A stretch of DNA of 64,000 nt from Knoxdaviesia capensis (taxonomy: Eukaryota; Ascomycota; Sordariomycetes; Microascales; Gondwanamycetaceae), in NCBI GenBank assembly GCA_001510575.1, contig LNGK01000003.1:2049741-2113740 (forward strand), written 5' to 3'. The notes beneath the pieces are model-generated. The model was not told where the DNA came from. It was given only the letters and a program-made list of their open reading frames with translations, and ran no database searches. How positions within the stretch are numbered: the first letter of the stretch is position 1; each line of letters begins with the position of its first letter. Shown piece after piece: positions 57,593 to 64,000 of this stretch. A program made the position numbers and the translations under genes.

Positions 57593-60500
57593 TTACTGCT
57601 TGCGCCGTCCGGCAGCAGACAACCGGTTATTCTTCGCCGCAACTCCACGTAGAAACTGCGGTCCGCGCTGCGTTAAGAACGCCCGCAGCTGCGCATCGCG
57701 GTCCACGGGGGCGGTGCTGGCCGACGGCGCCACGGGCGACGTGAACTCCGCAGCCGGCGGGACACTGGGGACTTTTTTCGCAACACGGAAGCCGGTGGTA
57801 GTGGCAGCAGCGGTGGAGCTCTTAGCGGTGCTACGCGGGGGCTGGTGCGCGGGGTAGTTGGTGGTGGGAGGGGTGGCGGCAGCAGGAGCAGGAGCAGCAG
57901 CAGTAGTCTCCGGCTGTGAGCACGGGACTACGGACTGCGCGCCCCGCGGCAGCGGGGTTTCGCGGATAATCTGGTCCTTGGGCTGGGCTGAGGGGCGGGT
58001 GACAGATTGGAAAAGCTGCGAAGATGGCAGGGTTCGGCGGATTGCGCGGGTCGTGAGACGCTCCTGCTGAGACGCCGGTGGCTGGGCGGGTCGAGAAACT
58101 TGGGCGGCCGGGGTGGCGCTTGTCGACGGTGGTCGGGGCGGCGCGAGCTGTGTGTCCAACGGTGAACCTGTGGTCTTGTTCACTAGCTGCTGGTGAGCGG
58201 GGAGTTCGTCGCCGGCCAATCTCCGCCGGCGTTCCGACCGGAACGGCTCGGTCTCAGGCTTGTCAGAAGACACCCGCGGTGGAATTGCCGATCCGGGCGG
58301 TGGCTGGGCCACAAATCGTACGGGAGACTTGATGTTTCCATCAGCGTCTCGCTTGGCCGGAGGTGTCGGCGGCTGTCCCTGTGAAGCCGGGGAGTCGTGC
58401 GGCAAGACGGAGCTTCCCCACTCGCGGATTGCCTCTTGCAGACTAGGGTAGACAGGCGACTGAGGGAGGGAAAGAAACGGAGCAGGCTGAGACTCGGGGG
58501 GCGGTGGCTGAGAACCTGAGGCAGCCGGGATGGCACGCTCGCCGGCAGCAGAGGATTCAGGTCGTTCAGAACCCGCGTGGTTGTGAGCAGCCTGGCTGCG
58601 AGGAGCAGCAGCTGGAGACAAGGCAGGCATCGGCTGTGATTTTGACACCACCGGCTCAAATGCACCCGCAGACTCCGCGTCGGATAGCGAGGGTGAGAGC
58701 TGAATAGGCTGAGCAGCCGGCCGAGTGGGTGAAGCTGGAAGCACGTCGTCGGGGGAGCCTGCATCGCGCTCGGGACTCGGGGCAGAGACCAGCTCCGGAG
58801 CCAGCTCCGGGGCGGCCTTAGCCTTTTGCGCACTTGGGGGAGGCTGTTGATCCTCATCGTCCGAATCCTGGGTCAGATCGATGGCTATTGGTACGCAAGG
58901 ATGGATCACAGAAGGCTGCCGTCTGTGGGGAATTGGGCTGTCAGGGCTTGACCGCCGTGTCACGTCCGGTAGCGGCCGCGGCGGCGACGGCGACGGCGAC
59001 GGAGCACTTAGCTCCGGCTTGGTAGAGACAGCCAAAGCCCGAGAGGGAGGGCGCGATGTCGGGTCGTGAAGTTCCTCGACGACTCGTGGCGATGCTGGAG
59101 CCTGGTCGACATCCACCATGGTCTGATCGGCGTCCGCTTCGGCGGCGCCCAGCTCGATGTACGCAGAAACAAAGCCGTCGATATTGTCGGCCCGAACCAC
59201 CCCGGAGCTATAGAGGCAGCGCACAACCGTCGAGTTATACCATTTGATTCCTGACAGTGGGCTGGGGGTAGCCTCGACATAGCCCAGGTACTCGGTGGAG
59301 AACGCCCGGATGAAGTCGTCATACAGGAAGCTCGGAATGGCCTGCTCGCTGTGCAGAAACTGCAAATACAGGCAGGCGCGGATGAAATCCCCAAGGGTGC
59401 TGTTATACGACCGATAAACGTCGCGGAAAAGGTCGTATGGGCGCACAACGGCCGGTCTAAGGCTACGTTCTTTCTCGGGGGTGTCAACGACAAGGGCTAT
59501 GACGGACCCAGGAGCTTCAAGGAGGTGCAGTTTCCGGGGTCGGAGCGCACCGGGTCGGAGCGGCGTGGCAATAGCCACTGCGTCTGGCATTATGGGAGCA
59601 TCGCCGGTATTGCTATCTTGAGATCTGGCCGGCTGAACGGAGGTCTCGGGAAACTGTGAGAATGGAAACGACGCATACGACTGGCGCTGGGCATTGGGAA
59701 TCGACATGGAGCCGTCAAAATCAGGCGGTGATTCATGATGATTCACGTCGGCCTTGGATCGAGAGGTCGGCATGAAGGGTGAGTCCAGGGCCGGAGACGG
59801 GGTGCCGGGTACTCTGCTAGTTCCAAGGGAATTAAGCGTTGATATCACCGAGCGAGACAGCCGGGACACATTTCGATTCGAGGGCCGTAGGGGAGTATCG
59901 GAGAAGTCAGGCATCTTCATACGGCCTTGTCGGTGGTTGCGGCCCTGGGCATCTCGAGAAGCAATAGTCGAAGGTCGCGGAAGAGAATCGAGCTGGCTAG
60001 CCGGAATTGTCGGTTGGTGCCCCGGAGGGGGTGTCATCGACGGGAGGGACGGAGTCGGGCCGGCAGGTGCCGGAGTAGTCACGGGGACGGCAGATTGGTT
60101 CACGCGGGCAACCGAGCCAGGAAATTGATTCGGAATCTCCACGTCCATCTCATCGACATCAGTGCCCACACTGCTGGCGGGAAATGTGGCGGCGAGAGCG
60201 GCAGCAGCACGAAGCCGATCAATCTGGGTCGAAGAGGCGGGGCGCGGAGTCTGCGCGGCAGCGGGGCGGCGCGGGGGGAGGAAATGGCTTTCGGGAGACA
60301 CTTCCCATGATGATGATAGAGGCCGTTCAGGAGATGACTGTGGATCCCGTTCTGAGTCGGGAGCTTCACCTCCAGGCACCTCAGGCTCCGGAGTTTCTTT
60401 GTCTGGTGCAGCATCAGTGTCGTTGCTAGGCTGGGGAGCTTCTGAGGCCGACGATGGGGCGTTCTTTGAGACATGTTGGTTTTTCAGTGATTCGAGTATC

Positions 60501-60655
60501 GAGGTGGGCACATTGACAATGCCGAGATGTGAGGCATTCCGGTTCTGTTCAAGATTGGAGATCCAGGATCTGTCTTTGCTGAGAAGGTCCTCCTGGTCTT
60601 TTCGGACCTTGGTGGCAGATCGCCGGACCTTGTTGGAAAAGAAGAGCGACTTCAT
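57593..60655 (-). CDS. Unrecognised 1,020-residue Ser/Pro-rich protein
   Basis: Single-exon frame of 1,020 residues from the first ATG at 60655 (MKSLFFSNKVRR); the frame is open further upstream but without another ATG. Most of the protein is low-complexity Ser/Pro/Ala/Gln with many S-P and T-P pairs, and it has no signal peptide or membrane segment. One ordered-looking island lies at about residues 400-510 (PYDLFRDVYRSYNSTLGDFI, LQFLHSEQAIPSFLYDDFIR, GIKWYNSTVVRCLYSSGVV) and is rich in Tyr, Trp, Phe and Leu. The N-terminus is basic, and the C-terminus (FLTQRGPQFLRGVAAKNNR, ending GRRKQ) is short and looks conserved. I do not recognise the family. A scaffold or chromatin-associated protein, phosphorylated by proline-directed kinases, would fit the composition, but that is only a guess. 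Confidence 0.8.
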   Translation of the reverse strand: MKSLFFSNKVRRSATKVRKDQEDLLSKDRSWISNLEQNRNASHLGIVNVPTSILESLKNQHVSKNAPSSASEAPQPSNDTDAAPDKETPEPEVPGGEAPDSERDPQSSPERPLSSSWEVSPESHFLPPRRPAAAQTPRPASSTQIDRLRAAAALAATFPASSVGTDVDEMDVEIPNQFPGSVARVNQSAVPVTTPAPAGPTPSLPSMTPPPGHQPTIPASQLDSLPRPSTIASRDAQGRNHRQGRMKMPDFSDTPLRPSNRNVSRLSRSVISTLNSLGTSRVPGTPSPALDSPFMPTSRSKADVNHHESPPDFDGSMSIPNAQRQSYASFPFSQFPETSVQPARSQDSNTGDAPIMPDAVAIATPLRPGALRPRKLHLLEAPGSVIALVVDTPEKERSLRPAVVRPYDLFRDVYRSYNSTLGDFIRACLYLQFLHSEQAIPSFLYDDFIRAFSTEYLGYVEATPSPLSGIKWYNSTVVRCLYSSGVVRADNIDGFVSAYIELGAAEADADQTMVDVDQAPASPRVVEELHDPTSRPPSRALAVSTKPELSAPSPSPSPPRPLPDVTRRSSPDSPIPHRRQPSVIHPCVPIAIDLTQDSDDEDQQPPPSAQKAKAAPELAPELVSAPSPERDAGSPDDVLPASPTRPAAQPIQLSPSLSDAESAGAFEPVVSKSQPMPALSPAAAPRSQAAHNHAGSERPESSAAGERAIPAASGSQPPPPESQPAPFLSLPQSPVYPSLQEAIREWGSSVLPHDSPASQGQPPTPPAKRDADGNIKSPVRFVAQPPPGSAIPPRVSSDKPETEPFRSERRRRLAGDELPAHQQLVNKTTGSPLDTQLAPPRPPSTSATPAAQVSRPAQPPASQQERLTTRAIRRTLPSSQLFQSVTRPSAQPKDQIIRETPLPRGAQSVVPCSQPETTAAAPAPAAATPPTTNYPAHQPPRSTAKSSTAAATTTGFRVAKKVPSVPPAAEFTSPVAPSASTAPVDRDAQLRAFLTQRGPQFLRGVAAKNNRLSAAGRRKQ

Positions 60656-61721
60656 GGTGGAGGCCCTGGTTGAGAGAACACAACTGGACTTCACGATACC
60701 ATGCCGGAGATGGATTGGCCAGATTCAAGCCACCATGCAAATGGTTGAAAAGAGGGGTAAGGATTGTATCATGCAGAGGGGCGAGTAGGCATTGAAAGTT
60801 GGGAGACGTTAAAAAGAGAACGTTGAAGCCCCGATTAGAGAGTCGAGGCCCGTTATCGCCGAAAAAATAAAAAAAATAAAAGGTTGATTGCTTGACGCGG
60901 TAAGCCAAACGCGTTAAGCCGTACTTAGACATTTGGCCCCACGCGCCTATCACGTGGCTTGCTGCCTGCGCCAAAAAGCTGCTGTGGCGTCACATGCGTA
61001 AGCCACATCCTCTCTGGACCTGCCACTAGTCAACTGACTGCCCACTAACAGTCGTCTTGTACCTTCACACCACACTTTGCATATGAGAGTACCTTGTGAA
61101 TGTTTCACGACCAAGCGAGCCTGTACACACTGACGCAGTCATCATCACCACAACCCTCGAGGCGTTTTTTTTCCTGTTTGTTGTGCAACTCGATAATCTT
61201 TAAGTATCGTCAGTCTGTCTGTTTTTGTCTTGGACAACACGTATGACGCATCCCTCCCTCGTTTATATATGCCCTTCCTGTCTCGTCCCTTGCTCTCTCT
61301 CTCTCTCTCTCTCTCTGTTGATCCCCAAGACATTCCTGGCCCCCCACCTTGAAGCTTCAGCCCAAAGCTTCAGTAACATCGGCCCAGTCAATATCTTGGG
61401 AGGGATCAGCCCTTAGATCTGACTTTTGGTTTTTTATTCTCCTTCATCCCTTCTCTTTGCTTTATCTCATTCTTCCGTTCTTTACCATTGTACTAGCTTC
61501 TCCTCTTTAACTTCCTCTTCCACTTTAACGCCGCTATGCCTGGTTAAATTGATTCTTGGGCTTAGTACCATCCAGAGTTCGTCTTCTCTTTCCCCCTCTG
61601 CTTCTGATGCTATATTCCCTTCCCTTTGTTTGTATGTATGCATTTACTATTCGATCTAGGCTCCTCAAGCTCTAACTCCAGCCGTATAGTTTCTCTAGAT
61701 TCCACCCCAAGAACCTAGCCA
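60656..61721. promoter_or_regulatory. Divergent promoter region, Ser/Pro-rich gene / FAB1
   Basis: A 1.07-kb spacer. ATCACGTGGC at 60950-60959 contains a CACGTG core. A (CT)12 run lies at 61293-61316 and the following 400 bp form the CT-rich leader of FAB1. Confidence 0.5.
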
Positions 61722-64000
61722 ATGATGTCGAGTACCAGCAACAACCCTTCTAAGCAACCTCCTCCTCCTTCCTCCTCATCGATCGCCTCGGCCCTCAACC
61801 CCCGGGCCCGCCGGGACTCTTCGGTAGCTCCGTCGGTCGCATCGGCTCGTACAAACAAGGACCAGCAAAAGCTAGGCCCGAACCTGGACGAGATCCATAC
61901 CTCCGCCAGCCAGAGCGGCTCTCTCACCACCTTCGACGACTTCTCTTCTCCCCAACAAGACCTTTCTCCCGTGCCCGACCCCAAAGCCTCTGGTACCGGC
62001 GATCTGGTGCACAATGGCCTCAGTGGGTTGTACAGCCGATTCCGCGATGCAGTCAGCGGTGCAACCTCATCACGATCTAATAATATTGCCGCTGTCTTCC
62101 CGCCCCCCTCTCTGCCCTCCTTCGACGACCAAGATGGAGACAGCAACTCCAAGCGGGACATTGACTCGCGCAGTGTCAGTACTGTCAACACCATCTCCAA
62201 AGCCTCTACCACGTCAGCCGGCCGGCCAGATCCGGCAATGCTTCCCCTAGTCACCACTGCCTCGGTAGATCGCCAAACCGCTGCTGCAGGCCCGTCCACT
62301 ATCACCAGTGGGCCTGTCTCAGACCTCGGCCAGAATCATGTGTCTTCGTCAAACAAGCCCACCGGCTCTGCCACCACCCAACCTACTGCTCGAGCCACGA
62401 GTGGAGCTCGCCCAAGTCTTCCTGGTGTCACTCTGGCCGCTGTCGTCCCCACCACGGCACTCGATACCTCCTCTATGGCCATTGCCCAGCGAGAAAGCAG
62501 CGCCCGACGAAGTGCCAGCAAGGGAAGTGATGCCGGTATTCTCCGCAAGGGAATCGATGAGAATGAGGCGACCCGCGAGTTTGGTGAGCCATCCGCAGGT
62601 CTGCCGCTGAGCCCTATCAAGTCCCCCATCTCTCCCCATACCGCCGATTCTCGAAACTCGTCGTCGGGAATTGCCCTCAGTGCGTCATCATCGAACCGGC
62701 ATGCCAAACGCCCTTCGCTTCCCCCCAGTCGACCCATGTCCCCCGGATTTAGAGTGTCCAGAACATCGTCCATTGACTTCAATATTGATTCGGCCTCTGT
62801 GAGCACAGCTTCGGTGAAACAGAACTACCTCGACACGCAAGCACATCAGGCCCATCAGGCTCGTGCTGGTGGGGCAGATCCCAAGTCGTCTGGGCTGGCG
62901 GTTGAAACCAGCTCCGATCTCCCCAGCACCAAGCTTGAAGTCATGAAACGGCTCATTCTCAACAAAGAGTTCTGGATGCCTGACGAGACCTGCAAAGAGT
63001 GTTTCCTGTGTGGAAACGTGTTCACCACGTTCCGTCGGAAGCATCATTGCCGAGCCTGTGGCTGTATCTTCGACTCTCAGTGCACTTCAATCATATCTGG
63101 CGACAAATTTGGCGTGCCTGGGACTCTTCGGGTCTGTAAGACCTGTGTTAATATCATCAATCGTCGATACGACACCAGCGGTTCCGACGACGACTCTGCA
63201 GATGAAGAGTCGTTTCTGCCAACCATGTTCCGGTCCAATCACCCCAAGTCGTCCAGCTCAACTTCAGCACTTCGAGCTGAGAGCGACACCGCGAGTATTG
63301 CTGGCAAAGCTGATGACGACACCGACGATGCTCGGATGTCCACGGCTCCAATGATGGCTATTCCTGCCACTCGCCGGCTGGGAGATATGAGCCGAGAAGC
63401 GCAGATTTTGGAGTTTGACAGCCCCCAGCTTAGTCGGCCAAGCTCTTCTCGCTCTCTCCGCTCTCTGGCTGGTCGGCCACAGTCGTCTGGCCACAAACGC
63501 ACTCACTCGAAGCATAGTGCTGTGAACCGATACCGCGGGCTGACTGATGACCGTGCTCCTTTCCGAAAAGGCCTTGATGATCAGAGGTCCAGAAAGTCCA
63601 AGCTTCCGGCCTTTCACGACGACAACATCATCGACCCCGACCTTGAAGATTACATCTCCGACCCATCCAGTGGAGATGAGCAGATGAGCACGTTCAATTC
63701 GGCTGGAGATCTCAATGCATCCAGCTACGAGCCCGGCTTTGGCCAGTTCCTTGCCGCCGGCAAACGCCACCACCGTGTTAAGCCCACTGAGAAGAGCATG
63801 AGCGGCTTGAGCTTTGCCGGCCGGGCTGACGACCACGGCCTATCTTCCAGCTACCTAGCACACAGACCGCGCAAACGCAACATGAGTATTGCCAGCGGTA
63901 GTGGTTACCATATGCGGTCTCCTCGTCCCAAGTCGGGGGTGTTCAAGTACTCCAATATGTCCAACGAGGTCGCGGTTCTGGACAGCCCCACGTCGGAGCC
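61722..64000 (+). CDS. fab1: FAB1/PIKfyve PtdIns3P 5-kinase, N-terminal part (runs off the window)
   Basis: Endosome/vacuole lipid kinase that converts PtdIns3P to PtdIns(3,5)P2; only the first 759 or so codons are present and the kinase domain lies beyond the edge. The frame from the ATG at 61722 is open, without stops or an obvious intron, to 64000. A long Ser-rich N-terminus precedes a canonical FYVE finger. It starts at W418 (WMPDE), with zinc-binding pairs in CKECFLCG and the basic RRKHHCRACG signature, then CIFDSQC and RVCKTC. This finger binds PtdIns3P and places the protein on endosomes. Downstream is more disordered Ser/Asp-rich sequence before the expected CCT-like and kinase domains. 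FYVE plus this long disordered arm is the Fab1 layout. Another large FYVE protein cannot be fully excluded without the 3' half. Confidence 0.88.
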   Translation, partial: MMSSTSNNPSKQPPPPSSSSIASALNPRARRDSSVAPSVASARTNKDQQKLGPNLDEIHTSASQSGSLTTFDDFSSPQQDLSPVPDPKASGTGDLVHNGLSGLYSRFRDAVSGATSSRSNNIAAVFPPPSLPSFDDQDGDSNSKRDIDSRSVSTVNTISKASTTSAGRPDPAMLPLVTTASVDRQTAAAGPSTITSGPVSDLGQNHVSSSNKPTGSATTQPTARATSGARPSLPGVTLAAVVPTTALDTSSMAIAQRESSARRSASKGSDAGILRKGIDENEATREFGEPSAGLPLSPIKSPISPHTADSRNSSSGIALSASSSNRHAKRPSLPPSRPMSPGFRVSRTSSIDFNIDSASVSTASVKQNYLDTQAHQAHQARAGGADPKSSGLAVETSSDLPSTKLEVMKRLILNKEFWMPDETCKECFLCGNVFTTFRRKHHCRACGCIFDSQCTSIISGDKFGVPGTLRVCKTCVNIINRRYDTSGSDDDSADEESFLPTMFRSNHPKSSSSTSALRAESDTASIAGKADDDTDDARMSTAPMMAIPATRRLGDMSREAQILEFDSPQLSRPSSSRSLRSLAGRPQSSGHKRTHSKHSAVNRYRGLTDDRAPFRKGLDDQRSRKSKLPAFHDDNIIDPDLEDYISDPSSGDEQMSTFNSAGDLNASSYEPGFGQFLAAGKRHHRVKPTEKSMSGLSFAGRADDHGLSSSYLAHRPRKRNMSIASGSGYHMRSPRPKSGVFKYSNMSNEVAVLDSPTSE

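Noticed and set aside
1..64000. tRNA, rRNA, CRISPR arrays, secondary-metabolite cluster
   Set aside because: No tRNA clover-leaf or rRNA segment was recognised by eye, CRISPR is not expected in this genome, and the enzymes present do not form a cluster. A tRNAscan-SE run would settle the tRNA question.

Overview
The window is nuclear DNA of a filamentous ascomycete. The genes are intron-rich, with introns of mostly 45-190 nt, GT-AG borders and CTAAC-type branch sites. Transcript leaders are pyrimidine-rich, and one transposon carries the footprint of repeat-induced point mutation (RIP). The protein set and gene style look most like Eurotiomycetes (Aspergillus/Penicillium-like), but that is an impression from the proteins, not a phylogeny. 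Exon joins were worked out by hand. For every spliced complete gene the summed exon lengths are divisible by three and the frame holds across each junction.

Layout, left to right. HRD3/SEL1L (ERAD ligase adaptor, minus) is divergent from a WDR89-like WD40 gene (plus), which converges on FRG1 (minus). Then come a 2-oxoglutarate/Fe(II) oxygenase (plus), a DsbA-like thioredoxin-fold protein (minus), a probable mitochondrial membrane protein (plus) and an eight-exon Zn(II)2Cys6 transcription factor (minus). From 18.4 to 27.5 kb the window is gene-poor, holding only a doubtful Gln-rich ORF. Next are CIA2 (cytosolic Fe-S targeting, plus), SNU114 (U5 snRNP GTPase, minus), ERG10 thiolase (plus), SIN3 corepressor (minus), eIF4E (plus) and an ACSF3-like acyl-CoA synthetase (minus). 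A complete RIP-mutated Ty1/copia retrotransposon follows at 49,650-54,487. After it come a mitochondrial BolA-like gene (plus), an unrecognised 1,020-residue Ser/Pro-rich protein (minus) and the 5' part of FAB1/PIKfyve (plus), which runs off the right edge.

The genes are mostly housekeeping: ER quality control, splicing, translation initiation, Fe-S assembly, the first step of sterol synthesis, histone deacetylation and endosomal lipid signalling. They do not form a metabolic cluster and no joint pathway is evident. Many are arranged as divergent or convergent pairs.

The most informative structure is the copia element. Its target-site duplication, both 211-bp LTRs, primer-binding site and polypurine tract can all be read. 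Essentially every LTR-LTR difference is a CpA-to-TpA or TpG-to-TpA change, and the mutated patch stops inside each LTR. No wholly new system was found. The candidates for new biology are the 1,020-residue protein, the uncharacterised oxygenase and the sharply bounded RIP patch.
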